From Citromicrobium sp. UBA3494 (GTDB lineage Bacteria > Pseudomonadota > Alphaproteobacteria > Sphingomonadales > Sphingomonadaceae), in the NCBI GenBank assembly GCA_002377695.1, contig DFQH01000001.1, positions 82,417 to 146,416 on the forward strand: a stretch of DNA of 64,000 nt. Direction: 5' to 3'. Below, piece after piece: positions 34,835 to 43,845 of the stretch. The notes beneath the pieces are model-generated. The model had not been told where the DNA came from. It saw nothing but the letters and a program-made list of their open reading frames with translations, and did not search any database. Both the position numbers and the translations under genes were made by a program. The number at the start of each line of letters is the position of its first letter. Position 1 is the stretch's first letter.

Positions 34835-35476
34835 TTGCCCCGTTTCGCCCGCGGCGTGTTGAAATTCCAGAACGAAGTTTTCCCTGGCAAGAAGGCCCTC
34901 TTCGAAAAACTGAGCGAGGGCCAGTCGCCCGAAGCACTGTTCATCACCTGCTCCGACTCGCGGGTCGAGACCGGGATGATGACCCAGACCGATCCCGGCG
35001 AACTGTTCATCTGCCGCAACGCCGGCAACATCGTCCCCCCGCATACCAACCAGACCGGCGGCATGACCGCCAGCATCGAGTTCGCCAGCGCCGCGCTGCG
35101 CGTGCCGAACATCGTCGTATGCGGGCATACCGAATGCGGGGCGATGAAGGGCGCGATGGATCTGCACCGGGATCGCAGTTCGCTCGACACCCTGCCCCAC
35201 GTGCGCGAATGGCTGGGCTTCAGCCGCGCCGCGGTCGACATCGTCGATGCGCTGGGCGAGGGCAAGAGCGATACCGAGAAGATGCGCATGCTGCTGGAGC
35301 AGAACGTGATCCTGCAGCTGCAGCACCTGCGGACTCACCCCACGGTCGCCCTGCGACTGGCGCAGGGCGAAGTCGCCCTGCACGGCTGGGTCTACGACAT
35401 CGCGACGGGCAAGGTGGACGCCTACGATCCCGAGCAGGACCGCTTCGTCTCCATCGAGGAACGCTACGGGCTCTAG
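34835..35476 (+). CDS. Beta-class carbonic anhydrase
   Basis: The 213-residue enzyme interconverts CO2 and bicarbonate. Zinc ligands Cys39, His98 and Cys101 and the Asp41-Arg43 dyad lie in CSDSRVETG and CGHTECGAMKG. The start is taken as TTG 34835, which follows CAGGAGAC at a good distance and gives the usual family N-terminus (MPRFARGVLKFQ); an in-frame ATG-like start upstream at 34778 overlaps the terminator hairpin. Its stop is 3 bases from that of the convergent M20 peptidase gene. Confidence 0.93.
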   Translation: MPRFARGVLKFQNEVFPGKKALFEKLSEGQSPEALFITCSDSRVETGMMTQTDPGELFICRNAGNIVPPHTNQTGGMTASIEFASAALRVPNIVVCGHTECGAMKGAMDLHRDRSSLDTLPHVREWLGFSRAAVDIVDALGEGKSDTEKMRMLLEQNVILQLQHLRTHPTVALRLAQGEVALHGWVYDIATGKVDAYDPEQDRFVSIEERYGL

Positions 35477-35479
35477 CCG

Positions 35480-36829
35480 TCAGCCGCCGGGGGCGGGCAT
35501 CAGACGGAGTGCCGCCCCCGCCAGCGCCTCGGCACCCGTAGCGATCACCGCTTCGGCGTCGGGCGCCCAGAACGGGCTGTGCAGCGATGGGAGGGAACCT
35601 TCCCCGGCCTCCACCGCCTGCCACTCTTCCTCCGGCACGCCACCGATCCAGAAGATCAGCGATTCGACGCCGTCCGGGTCCGCCCGGCGGAACTGGCCGA
35701 AATCCTCGCCCCCCATCACGCTGGGCACCTGCATCACGCGATCATCGCCGAAACGCTGGCGGAAGCCCGCCATGACGCCTTCGGTAAATTCGGGATCGTT
35801 GAAGGTCGACGGCGTATAGGGCTCGGCAACGGTGACGACCGGCAGCTTGTCTTCCGGCACACCCGCCGCAATCGCTTCGCCGCGGGCTATGCGGGCGATC
35901 CCGTCGAGCAGCAGCTTGCGCGCTTCGTCGGTGTAGCTGCGGACGGTCAGTTGCAGCTTCGCCTCGTCCGAGATGATGTTGTGCTTGGACCCTGCGCGAA
36001 AACTGCCCACCGTCACCACTCCGGGCTCAAGAGGCGAAAGCTCGCGGCTGACCAGCGTCTGCAGCTTCATCACGATGGCGCTGGCGAGCACCACCGGGTC
36101 CTTGGTGGTCTGCGGATAGGCGCCATGTCCGCCGATCCCGCGCACGGTGACGTCCACACTGTCCACATTCGCCAGCGCGTAGCCGGGCGAATAGCCGATC
36201 ATCCCGGCAGGGAACTGCGCGGCATCGTGGAAGGCAAGCGCGTAGTCGGGCTTGGGAAAGCGGGTGAACAGACCATCTTCCAGCATGGCCAGCGCACCCT
36301 CGCCCAGCTCTTCGGCGGGTTGCAGGATCATCACCAGCGTACCGCTCCAGTCGTCTTTTCGATCGACCAGCTGCTGCGCCGCGCCGATCCACGCGGTCAT
36401 GTGCGTATCGTGCCCGCAGGCGTGCATCACGCCGGTTTCCACGCCCGTCGCAGGCGTGGCAGTGACGGTGGAGGCGAAGGGCAGACCCGTCTGTTCGACC
36501 ACCGGCAGCGCGTCCATGTCCGCGCGGATCAGCACGGTCGGCCCCGCGCCGTTTTCCATCACGGCGACCACGCCGGTACGGCCAACGCCTTCGGTCACCT
36601 CGAAGCCGAGCGCGCGCATGCGTGCAGCCAGCCTGGCGGCGGTTTCATGCTCTTCGAAACTGAGCTCGGGATTGGCGTGAAGATCGCGATAGAGCTCCAT
36701 GAGCTCCGGCATGTCTTCGGACACGCCCTCCCGCAGACCATCGTCCTGTGCAAGAGCCGCCGTCGAACACAGCAGCGCCCCCGCTACCGCTGCAAATGCC
36801 GCCTTCGTCACCCGAACCTGCTTACCCAT
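35480..36829 (-). CDS. Secreted M20-family amidohydrolase/peptidase
   Basis: The 449-residue protein starts with a signal peptide (KAAFAAVAGALLCSTAALAQ) and continues as an M20D metal-dependent amidohydrolase, the hippurate/IAA-amino-acid hydrolase type. It has RADMDALPV, MHACGHDTHM (metal ligands), LQPAEELGEGA and GGEDFGQF. The dimerisation domain is intact (about residues 195-310). It probably hydrolyses N-acyl amino acids or peptides in the periplasm. ATG 36829 fits the signal peptide, and the longer reading from 36889 does not. Confidence 0.92.
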   Translation of the reverse strand: MGKQVRVTKAAFAAVAGALLCSTAALAQDDGLREGVSEDMPELMELYRDLHANPELSFEEHETAARLAARMRALGFEVTEGVGRTGVVAVMENGAGPTVLIRADMDALPVVEQTGLPFASTVTATPATGVETGVMHACGHDTHMTAWIGAAQQLVDRKDDWSGTLVMILQPAEELGEGALAMLEDGLFTRFPKPDYALAFHDAAQFPAGMIGYSPGYALANVDSVDVTVRGIGGHGAYPQTTKDPVVLASAIVMKLQTLVSRELSPLEPGVVTVGSFRAGSKHNIISDEAKLQLTVRSYTDEARKLLLDGIARIARGEAIAAGVPEDKLPVVTVAEPYTPSTFNDPEFTEGVMAGFRQRFGDDRVMQVPSVMGGEDFGQFRRADPDGVESLIFWIGGVPEEEWQAVEAGEGSLPSLHSPFWAPDAEAVIATGAEALAGAALRLMPAPGG

Positions 36830-36858
36830 TTCCGATTCCCCCAGTCCTTCGCCCGGCC

Positions 36859-36879
36859 TGACACAGCTGACACAGTGTC
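36859..36879. promoter_or_regulatory. Tandem TGACACAG repeat with GACAC-A-GTGTC palindrome upstream of the M20 gene
   Basis: TGACACAG occurs at 36859-36866 and again at 36868-36875, and GACACAGTGTC at 36869-36879 is palindromic. The site is 30-50 bases upstream of the M20 start and could be an operator. No regulator is linked. Confidence 0.35.
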
Positions 36880-36995
36880 CAAGCACCAAATTTCATCCGA
36901 TCTGTCGCCGCCGTTCAATCGATCCAGTCGATGGTCCGGAGGCTGCACGGCATGCCATACCCCATGCATCGCAGATTTGCAGCGGGTAGGAAATG

Positions 36996-38801
36996 CTACA
37001 GCCGGTAGGTCAGCGCCAGCAGGATGGAGAGGGTCGTCACCATGATGATGACGAGCGGAACGCCGGTGCGGATATAGTCCGAAAACTCGTAGCTGCCCTC
37101 CCCCATGATCAGCATGTTGGTCTGATAGGCGATGGGCGTCGCGTAGCACAGGTTGCAGCCGAACAGCACGGCCAGCACCAGCGGCTCCGGCGGCAGGCCC
37201 AGCTCGGTCGCGATGCTGAAGGCGATGGGGGTACCCACGGTCGCCGCGGTGGCGTTGGACGCGAAGTTGGTCAGCACCGTCACGAACAGCATGATCGCGG
37301 CGAGCACCAGTGCAGGCGACAGGTTGGACAGGCCGATGGAAAGCGTCATCCCCAGCCAGGCGGCCGCCCCGCTTGCCTCGATGATGGAACCCACCGCGAT
37401 GCTCGCCGCCACCAGCACGATGACCTTGGCGGACAGCGCGCGCCCCACCCGGTCGAACTTCACGCAGCCGGTCAGGAACATGAGAATCGCCCCCGCCAGC
37501 GCGGAAATCGCGATGGGAAACAGGCCGATCGACGCGGTGAAGATCGCACCGCCCATGATGACCGCGCTGAGCAATGCCTTGGATCGGCGCGGCAGTTCGC
37601 GCATGCCTTCCAGCATCAGCAGGCTGTCGCCGCGCGCGAATTCTTCCAGTTCGGCCCGCAGGCCGGTCACCATCAGCACATCGCCTTCGGCAAAGCGCAG
37701 GTCACCCTCGGCATAGTCGGTCAGTTCGTTCTGGCCACCGGCCCATCGCTCGGGCCGATGCACGCCCAGCACCGCCACCCCGTACAGGTCGGCTATGCCC
37801 GAACTCGGCAGCGTTCGCCCGATCAGGCGCGAATCCGCAGTCACGGCCATTTCGACGACGATCACATCTTCGTTGCGGGCACCCGCCTGCCGCCTGATGC
37901 GCGAGAGCACCCAGTCGGGCGCGGCCTCTCCACGCAGCGTGCGCATCGCATCCTCGATGCCCTCCTGCGTGCCGGAAATCAGCAACCGCTGCTGCGGCTG
38001 AAGCCGGCCGATAGGCGGATCGTGGACCGTGACATCGTCCGAAAGGCGCGGGAGAATGTCCGCCAGCAGTTCGCCCGTCAGCGGCCCGTCCTCGCTCACC
38101 CGCAGGCGCGCCTGGAAACGGCGGCGCGGGCGCGTGTCTTCCTGCCGGTTGTCCTTCAGCAGGCGCGGCATCACCAGCCACAGATAAGGCAGGGCGATGG
38201 CGGCCGCGAACAGGACGATCGGCGTATAATGGAACACGCCCATTTCGGGCAGGCCCAGATCGCTGGCGATGGACACGACCAGAATGTTGGTCGATGTGCC
38301 GATCGTCGTCGCCATGCCGCCGATCAGCACCGCGGCGTTCAACGGGATCAGCGTCTTGGAGGCGGGTAGCGCGCCGCGCGCGGCCAGGCTGACGAAGATG
38401 GGCAGCAGCAGCACCAGCACCGGCGTATCGTTCACCGCCATGGACAGGAACATCGCGGCCACCAGCGACACCAGCAGGCCGATCTGGAGATTCCATTTGA
38501 ACAGCTGCTCCAGCGCCCGCGCGGCAGGCTCCAGCGCACCGCTCACCACAAGGCCTCGCCCCATGATCATCAGCGCACAGATCGTGATGAGCGCGTAGTG
38601 CCCGAAGCCCGAGAAGGCGAGTGCCAGGCCGTCGGTCGGCTGCGTGTCGGGCAGCGGGAAGAAATAGAGAAACACCGCGATCACCGCGATGGTCATGAGC
38701 GACACGATCTCGGTCGACAGCCTGCTACGCGCAAAGCCGAGAAACATCGCGACCGTCACGATCATGGCGGCGACCGCGTGAAAGGAGGGGGCTTCGAGCA
38801 T
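36996..38801 (-). CDS. SLC13-family (DASS) permease with two TrkA-C domains
   Basis: The 601-residue membrane protein has five or six N-terminal helices, two central soluble TrkA-C (RCK_C) domains (about residues 205-290 and 295-380), and a second hydrophobic half. The conserved reentrant motifs are VAAMFLSMAVNDTPVLVLLLP and FVTVLTNFASNATAATVGTPIA. Such proteins move dicarboxylates, sulfate or related anions with sodium. The substrate is not clear from context. A 166-base gap separates it from the M20 gene downstream. Confidence 0.9.
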   Translation of the reverse strand: MLEAPSFHAVAAMIVTVAMFLGFARSRLSTEIVSLMTIAVIAVFLYFFPLPDTQPTDGLALAFSGFGHYALITICALMIMGRGLVVSGALEPAARALEQLFKWNLQIGLLVSLVAAMFLSMAVNDTPVLVLLLPIFVSLAARGALPASKTLIPLNAAVLIGGMATTIGTSTNILVVSIASDLGLPEMGVFHYTPIVLFAAAIALPYLWLVMPRLLKDNRQEDTRPRRRFQARLRVSEDGPLTGELLADILPRLSDDVTVHDPPIGRLQPQQRLLISGTQEGIEDAMRTLRGEAAPDWVLSRIRRQAGARNEDVIVVEMAVTADSRLIGRTLPSSGIADLYGVAVLGVHRPERWAGGQNELTDYAEGDLRFAEGDVLMVTGLRAELEEFARGDSLLMLEGMRELPRRSKALLSAVIMGGAIFTASIGLFPIAISALAGAILMFLTGCVKFDRVGRALSAKVIVLVAASIAVGSIIEASGAAAWLGMTLSIGLSNLSPALVLAAIMLFVTVLTNFASNATAATVGTPIAFSIATELGLPPEPLVLAVLFGCNLCYATPIAYQTNMLIMGEGSYEFSDYIRTGVPLVIIMVTTLSILLALTYRL

Positions 38802-38883
38802 CGCTTTCGTCCGCGATAGCCGCGAGACCCGCTGCTAGGCAATCACCCTTGACTGCCAAGGCTTCGATTTCGCGCGAAAAATG

Positions 38884-38968
38884 TGGTGCCCCTGGCCCGA
38901 CTCGAACGGGCACTCCGTAAGGAACTCGATTTTGAGTCGAGCGCGTCTACCAATTCCACCACAGGGGC
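38884..38968 (-). tRNA. tRNA-Leu (anticodon CAA)
   Basis: An 85-base class II tRNA with encoded CCA. The acceptor arms GCCCCTG and CAGGGGC pair fully, the anticodon stem CTCGA/TCGAG holds loop CTCAAAA with anticodon CAA at 38932-38934, and a long variable arm (TTCCTTACGGAG) is typical of leucine tRNA. It lies 37 bases downstream of the inositol-phosphatase-like gene on the same strand. Confidence 0.96.
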
Positions 38969-39005
38969 ATTTCCACGGCGCCCGCCCATACGGCGGGCAT
39001 GCGGT

Positions 39006-39824
39006 CTAGCGCAAGCTGTTCGCGACGATCTTGTGCATCTTGGAATGCAGCGCGTCGTTGCCCGCCAGCACCTGCTCGTGAAGCACCGGTTGGCTGCGAC
39101 CGCGATAATCGGTCACGAAACCGCCTGCCTCGCGCACCAGCAGGCACCCGGCCGCCGTGTCCCACGGCTGCAGATCGCTTTCCCAGAAGCCATCGAAGCG
39201 TCCGGCGGCGAGCCAGGCGAGGTCCAGTGAGGCCGCGCCGAACCGGCGGATGCCCGCGACCTCGGGGCCGAGCGCACCGTAGATCCGGCTCCACTCGGCA
39301 AAGTCGCCGTGCCCCTGGAAAGGCATGCCCGTCGCAATCAGCGCATCGCTGAGGCGAGAGCGCGAGGATACGCGCAGGCGTGCATCCTGCAGCCAGGCGC
39401 CGCGCGTCTTTTCCGCCCAGAACGTCTCGTCGGTGACCGGCTGATAGACCACGGCGGCGACCACATCGCCCCAGGCCGAACCGTCCAGCTTGCGCTCCTG
39501 CGCCGCGATGGAGATCGCGAAGTGCGGGATGCCGTGCAGGAAGTTGCTCGTCCCGTCGAGCGGGTCGACCACCCAGCGGTGCGTTTCATCCTCGCCTTTG
39601 ATCTCGCCCGCTTCTTCCAGCAGGAAGCCCCAGCCCGGGCGTGCCTGCAGCAGATCGTCGTAGATCGATCGCTCGGCGCGCATGTCCGCCTTGCTGACGA
39701 AATCCGCCGGTCCCTTGCGGCTGACCTGCAAGTGCTCGATCTCGCCGAAATCGCGCCGCAGCTTGCCACCTGCGCGGCGTGCGGCGCGTTCCATCACGCG
39801 AATGAGGCCTGAAATCGCTGCCAT
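39006..39824 (-). CDS. suhB: Inositol monophosphatase family protein
   Basis: The 272-residue protein belongs to the Mg2+-dependent IMPase superfamily. It has the motifs DFVSKADMRAE, LLEEAGEI, WVVDPLDGTSNFLHGIPHFAIS (metal site) and LQPWDTAAGCLLVREAGG. The substrate may be inositol phosphate, and in many proteobacteria SuhB also takes part in rRNA antitermination. The gene is 6 bases downstream of efp and probably cotranscribed. The gene symbol is by similarity to SuhB and not certain against other IMPase paralogues. Confidence 0.85.
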   Translation of the reverse strand: MAAISGLIRVMERAARRAGGKLRRDFGEIEHLQVSRKGPADFVSKADMRAERSIYDDLLQARPGWGFLLEEAGEIKGEDETHRWVVDPLDGTSNFLHGIPHFAISIAAQERKLDGSAWGDVVAAVVYQPVTDETFWAEKTRGAWLQDARLRVSSRSRLSDALIATGMPFQGHGDFAEWSRIYGALGPEVAGIRRFGAASLDLAWLAAGRFDGFWESDLQPWDTAAGCLLVREAGGFVTDYRGRSQPVLHEQVLAGNDALHSKMHKIVANSLR

Positions 39825-39830
39825 GGCGGG

Positions 39831-40394
39831 TCAGCCAGCCTTCCCGACATAGGATTGTTCGTACACATCCACGATGATGCGCGTGCCGCTTTCGATATGC
39901 GGCGGCACCATGATCCGAACGCCATTGTCGAGTACGGCGGGCTTGTAGCTGGAAGAGGCGGTCTGCCCCTTCACCACCGCGTCGGCTTCGACGATCTCCG
40001 CCTCGATCTGTTCGGGCAGCTGCACGGAAATCGGCTTTTCCTCCCACAGTTCCAGCGTCACGGTCATCCCGTCCTGCAGGAAGGGGCGCGCATCGCCGAG
40101 CAGATCGCTGGGCAGGAATATCTGTTCGAAGGTGTCGGAATCCATGAACACCAGATGCTCGCCATCCTCGTACAGGAACTGGTAGTCCTTGGTGTCGAGC
40201 CGGACTTTCTCGACCGTGTCGGCGCTGCGGAAGCGCACATTGGTCTTGCGGCCATCCTGCAGGTTCTTCATCTCAACCTGCATGTAGGCACCGCCCTTGC
40301 CCGGCTGGGTGTGCTGGATCTTGGCGACCTTCCAGATGCCGCCTTCATATTCAATGATATTGCCGGGGCGGATATCGACGCCGCTGATCTTCAT
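39831..40394 (-). CDS. efp: Elongation factor P
   Basis: The 187-residue protein has the three beta-barrel domains of EF-P. The modification loop is [10 protein letters not shown] with Lys33 at the tip, the form modified by lysylation in species with EpmA; no modifying enzyme is in the window. EF-P rescues ribosomes stalled at polyproline. ATG 40394 gives the exact family N-terminus ([12 protein letters not shown]). Followed by suhB. Confidence 0.96.
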   Translation of the reverse strand: MKISGVDIRPGNIIEYEGGIWKVAKIQHTQPGKGGAYMQVEMKNLQDGRKTNVRFRSADTVEKVRLDTKDYQFLYEDGEHLVFMDSDTFEQIFLPSDLLGDARPFLQDGMTVTLELWEEKPISVQLPEQIEAEIVEADAVVKGQTASSSYKPAVLDNGVRIMVPPHIESGTRIIVDVYEQSYVGKAG

Positions 40395-40523
40395 GGGGGT
40401 ATAACCTTGGCTCTGAGCGAAATAATGGCTGCACGGCCGACACAAGCCAGCCGACGCAGCAAGGCGCGGGCCTTAGCCGAGCGCTCATGCTCAAGCAAGG
40501 TTAGGTGCGCTATAAGGACCATC

Positions 40524-40940
40524 ATGAACAGCAGATTCGAAATGAGACCTTCCCGCCTCGCAAAACCGATCAGGGCAGCGGCCCTCACGGCAGCGATTGC
40601 GCTGCCTGCCGCCGCGCTGAGCGCCCAGGCGAACATGCCGCAGTCGGGCCGCATCGATACGCTGCCCATCGGGCAGTACGAATGCGCCCTGCCCGGGGAT
40701 GCGAGCGGACCCGCCTGGGAGCCCGTTCCCCAGCGCGATTTCACGATCCTCAACGGGTCGAGCTACGAAGCCAAGGGCGAACGCGGCATCTATCTGCTGC
40801 GCGGCAGCGAAGTGACCTTCACCGCCGGCCCGCTGAAGGGCAGGATGATGGAGCGCACGGGCCAGCGAATGCTGCGTGAAAAAGCCGCCGACGGCACGCT
40901 GGGCCGGATTCGGTGTGTTCTGGCAGGGCCCGTCAACTAG
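40524..40940 (+). CDS. Secreted protein of unknown function, 138 aa
   Basis: ATG 40524 follows AAGGA at a normal distance. The N-terminus has a charged region and a hydrophobic core (IRAAALTAAIALPAAALSAQA), so it is probably exported. The mature part has two cysteines (YECALPGD and IRCVLAG) that could form a disulfide, and a segment YEAKGERGIYLLRGSEVTFTAGPLKGR typical of small periplasmic elongation-like domains, but I cannot name the family. It is divergent from efp. Confidence 0.72.
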   Translation: MNSRFEMRPSRLAKPIRAAALTAAIALPAAALSAQANMPQSGRIDTLPIGQYECALPGDASGPAWEPVPQRDFTILNGSSYEAKGERGIYLLRGSEVTFTAGPLKGRMMERTGQRMLREKAADGTLGRIRCVLAGPVN

Positions 40941-40964
40941 GCTGAGAGGCGCGCCGGAGGCCCG

Positions 40965-41732
40965 TCACTCCGCCTCTTTGGCGAGGTAGGGATAGGGATT
41001 GATCGCGTTGGTGGGCTCCCACCACTGCGCGTCCTTGGTCGTGCGCATGATGGAAAAATGAAGATGCGGCGCATCGGGCGCGGCATTGCCGGTCGTGCCC
41101 ACGGCACCCAGACGCTGGCCGCGGCGAACCTTCTGGCCCTCCTTCAGGCCCGGCGCATACTTGTCGAGGTGCGCGTAGTAGAAGATCGTCTGCTTGTCGG
41201 TCGAACGGATGTAGAGCGAATTGCCGCCTGTTTCGGACTGGTAGATGCGCTCTATCGTGCCCGGCGCCGCCGCGATGACGCTGGTTCCCTTGGGGGCCAT
41301 GATGTCGATCGCCTCGTGCAGGCGCGCACCGCCGTCACGTTCGGCAAGGAAGCTGTCGGACAGATCGTCGGGCCGCACGTTCAGCACCGGGATCACCAGT
41401 TGCCCGAGATCGCTTGAGCGGGGGCGCGTCGCGCTGGCTCGGTCGGGCGAGATCACATTGCGCTCCCGCTCCGCGAGCGAGGCCTGCGGGCGGGTTTCCT
41501 CACCCTCGTCCTCGGCGGCAACCGTTTCCCGGGTCAGCGGCGGGTTTGCGGAGGACGCAGCCTGGCCCGGGCGCGTCTTCTCGATCTGGCTGTCGGAATC
41601 GGACATTTCGATCAGGCTTCCGCCCGCAACGATCCATACCATCGACGTGATGGTGGCGGTCACGATGATCGTCAGGATACGATCGACGGCTCCCATGGCC
41701 TTGCTCTTAGCAGACTTGAGCCGATCAAACAT
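40965..41732 (-). CDS. M23-family metallopeptidase (peptidoglycan endopeptidase)
   Basis: The 255-residue protein has an N-terminal membrane anchor (about 19-39), a low-complexity linker (about 45-110) and a C-terminal M23 domain. The domain has the zinc motifs HEAIDIMAPKGT and HLHFSIMR and the usual GNSLYIRSTDKQTIFYYAHLD and GQRLGAVGTTGNA between. It should cut peptide cross-links in the periplasm or activate an amidase. ATG 41732 lies one base downstream of the thiE stop. Confidence 0.92.
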   Translation of the reverse strand: MFDRLKSAKSKAMGAVDRILTIIVTATITSMVWIVAGGSLIEMSDSDSQIEKTRPGQAASSANPPLTRETVAAEDEGEETRPQASLAERERNVISPDRASATRPRSSDLGQLVIPVLNVRPDDLSDSFLAERDGGARLHEAIDIMAPKGTSVIAAAPGTIERIYQSETGGNSLYIRSTDKQTIFYYAHLDKYAPGLKEGQKVRRGQRLGAVGTTGNAAPDAPHLHFSIMRTTKDAQWWEPTNAINPYPYLAKEAE

Positions 41733-41733
41733 C

Positions 41734-42387
41734 CTATCCCTCCAACGCCGCCACAAAACCCTGAACGGCTGCGACCTCATCACCGTTCCAGACCGCGCCG
41801 GAGACCGCAAGGAAGTCCGCTCCCGCCGCGATCAACGGAGCGCAGTTCTCTGGCGTGATGCCGCCAATCGCAACGCAGGGAAGTTCGAAAATCTGCGTCC
41901 ACCATTCGAGGATTTCGGGCTCGGGCCGCTCGGCATCGCCCTTGTCCTTCGTGGTGCTGGGGAAGAACGCGCCGAAGGCGACGTAATCCGCCCCCGCCTC
42001 GCCCGCTTCCATGGCGAAGTGGCGCGATGCGTGGCAGGTGACGCCGATCTGCGCCTGCATCCCCAGCGCGTCGCGCGCTTCCGCCACGGTGCCGTCGTCC
42101 TGCCCCAGATGCACGCCATCCGCCTTCAGCCGCTTGGCCAGCGCAATATCGTCATTGACGATGAAAGCGACATCGCGCTCGGCACAGATATCGCGCAGAG
42201 GCTCTGCCAGGGCAGCCGCCTCGTGCTGGTCGAGGCCCTTCACCCGGAACTGGAACGCGGTGACATGCCCCTCCCCCGCATCGATCGCGTGGGCGAGCCG
42301 GGCCGGGAAATCGCCGCCTACGTCGAGCGGCGAAATGAGGTAGAGCTGGGTGGGAACGCGCGGGATCGCGCCATTGGTATCGGACAT
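41734..42387 (-). CDS. thiE: Thiamine phosphate synthase (ThiE)
   Basis: The 217-residue TIM-barrel enzyme joins HMP-PP and THZ-P to thiamine phosphate. It shows QFRVKGLDQ (phosphate binding), FIVNDDIALAKRLKADGVHLGQDD, IGVTCHAS, ADYVAFGAFFPSTTK and VAIGGITPENCAPLIAAGADFLAVSGAV. The VTCHAS and FFPSTTK segments are of the ThiE type rather than TenI. No other thi gene is near, and no THI-box fold was seen upstream. ATG 42387 is used. Confidence 0.92.
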   Translation of the reverse strand: MSDTNGAIPRVPTQLYLISPLDVGGDFPARLAHAIDAGEGHVTAFQFRVKGLDQHEAAALAEPLRDICAERDVAFIVNDDIALAKRLKADGVHLGQDDGTVAEARDALGMQAQIGVTCHASRHFAMEAGEAGADYVAFGAFFPSTTKDKGDAERPEPEILEWWTQIFELPCVAIGGITPENCAPLIAAGADFLAVSGAVWNGDEVAAVQGFVAALEG

Positions 42388-42467
42388 GGTGGTGTGGCCT
42401 AGCGATGGTTGGGCAGTTCGTCGATATTCAGGCGCAAGCAAGCCGGAAAGGCGTTACTGCAAACGCC

Positions 42468-42863
42468 ATGAAACACGCCCTGATCCTCGCCGCCATCCTG
42501 CCGCTATCGGCTTGCGCCATCGTGCCCAATTCGCCGATCGTCGATTCCCAGCACGAGGTTGCGCAGCAGGGATCGCTGGTCGGCCTGCTTCGGCCGGTGC
42601 AACTGGGGCGCGTGGTGGTGACGCCGATGCGCGTGACCGAAGACAGCCGTTGCCCGCAGGACGTGCAGTGCGTCCACGCCGGGCGCGTGGTGGTGGAGAC
42701 GCGGATCGACGGGCCGGGCTGGCGGCAGACGCAGCCGCTGGTGCTGGGCGACCCGCATTCGGTGCGCGATGTGCGCGTAACGCTGATGGAGGTGCAGCCG
42801 GCGATGCGGGTCGATCCCCGCATCACCTCTGCGCAATACCGCTTCCGCTTCAGCCCGGACTGA
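42468..42863 (+). CDS. Small lipoprotein, 131 aa
   Basis: The N-terminus MKHALILAAILPLSAC has a clear lipobox (LSAC, lipidated Cys16), so the protein is a membrane-anchored lipoprotein. The mature part has the pair CPQDVQC (two cysteines that may form a disulfide) and predicted beta strands (VVVETRID, VRVTLMEVQP, YRFRFSPD). Family unknown. It is convergent with the aldolase gene, 2 bases apart. Confidence 0.8.
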   Translation: MKHALILAAILPLSACAIVPNSPIVDSQHEVAQQGSLVGLLRPVQLGRVVVTPMRVTEDSRCPQDVQCVHAGRVVVETRIDGPGWRQTQPLVLGDPHSVRDVRVTLMEVQPAMRVDPRITSAQYRFRFSPD

Positions 42864-42865
42864 GC

Positions 42866-43759
42866 TCAGCCCGCAACGCTGGCGGCGTGGATTTCGTCGA
42901 TCGCGCTTTCCAGCGCATTGTTGAACTTCTCGTCGTCCATATGCGCGCGCAGCTCTTCCAGCAGCGCGCGGCTGAAGCTGGCGATCATACCGGTGTTCTT
43001 CGCCAGTTCGCGGCACGCCTCGTCCCGGCCATAGCCGCCCGACAGCGCGACAACGCGCAGCACCTTGGGATGCTCGACCAGCGGCAGGTAGAGGTTCGGC
43101 TCGCTCGGGATGGTCAGCTTCAGCATCACCTGCTGGCCTTCGGGCACGCGCTCCAGCTGTTCCTGAAACGCGGCAAGCAGATGCGCCTCGGCCTCGCCGC
43201 GCGTCTCTGACTTGAGGCTCACTTCCGGCTCGAGGATCGGAACGAGGCCGTGGCTGAGGATCTGGAGGCCGAAATCCATCTGCTGGCGGACGGCGTCGGC
43301 GATGCCCTGCTGGTTCGCCTCGTGCACGACCGAACGCATCTTGGTGCCGAACACGCCCAGTTCCTTGGCGCGGGCACACTGGTCGGCAAGCTGCGGCATG
43401 TCCTTCATCAGCTGCACACCATTGGCTTCGTCGTGCATGCCCTTGTCGACCTTCAGGAAGGGAACGATGCCCTTGCCTGCCAGACGCTCCGGGATCGGCA
43501 TGCCTTCGGGGTTGCAGCCTTCCATGGTCTTTTCGAACAGGATCGCGCCAACCACCTTGTCGCCGCTAAAAGCGGGGCTTTCCACGATGCGGCAGCGCAT
43601 CTCGTGGATCTTGGCGAACATCTCGTCCTCGCCGTCCCACTCGTCCTCGCTCACGCCATAGCCCGCCAGCGCCTTGGGTGTGGAGCCGCCCGACTGGTCC
43701 AGCGCCGCGATAAAACCGTTACCTTCGGCGATCTTCGCCTTCATCTGTTCGAAGTTCAT
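42866..43759 (-). CDS. Class I fructose-bisphosphate aldolase
   Basis: The 297-residue enzyme splits fructose 1,6-bisphosphate by a Schiff base. It contains AALDQSGGSTPKAL, GAILFEKTMEG, VPILEPEV (Glu177, Glu179) and the Schiff-base lysine Lys214 in VMLKLTIPS. This is the bacterial class I type, needing no zinc. It lies close to, but outside, the tkt-gap-pgk operon. ATG 43759 gives the usual start. Confidence 0.93.
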   Translation of the reverse strand: MNFEQMKAKIAEGNGFIAALDQSGGSTPKALAGYGVSEDEWDGEDEMFAKIHEMRCRIVESPAFSGDKVVGAILFEKTMEGCNPEGMPIPERLAGKGIVPFLKVDKGMHDEANGVQLMKDMPQLADQCARAKELGVFGTKMRSVVHEANQQGIADAVRQQMDFGLQILSHGLVPILEPEVSLKSETRGEAEAHLLAAFQEQLERVPEGQQVMLKLTIPSEPNLYLPLVEHPKVLRVVALSGGYGRDEACRELAKNTGMIASFSRALLEELRAHMDDEKFNNALESAIDEIHAASVAG

Positions 43760-43845
43760 GGGACCTTTCGCCTCTCTGGGTTCGTTCGATTCCCGGCGGC
43801 TTAGCCAGCGCCGCCCGCACTCGCAAGATACGCAAGGGAGAGAGC

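Noticed and set aside
36993..38369. Long plus-strand reading frame (about 458 codons) opposite the SLC13 transporter gene
   Set aside because: It is the antisense of a clear transporter gene; the product is His/Gln/Arg-rich with no motif, as expected for reversed GC-rich coding sequence.
42388..42467. TPP riboswitch upstream of thiE
   Set aside because: The 80-base divergent gap is too short and lacks the conserved THI-box sequences.
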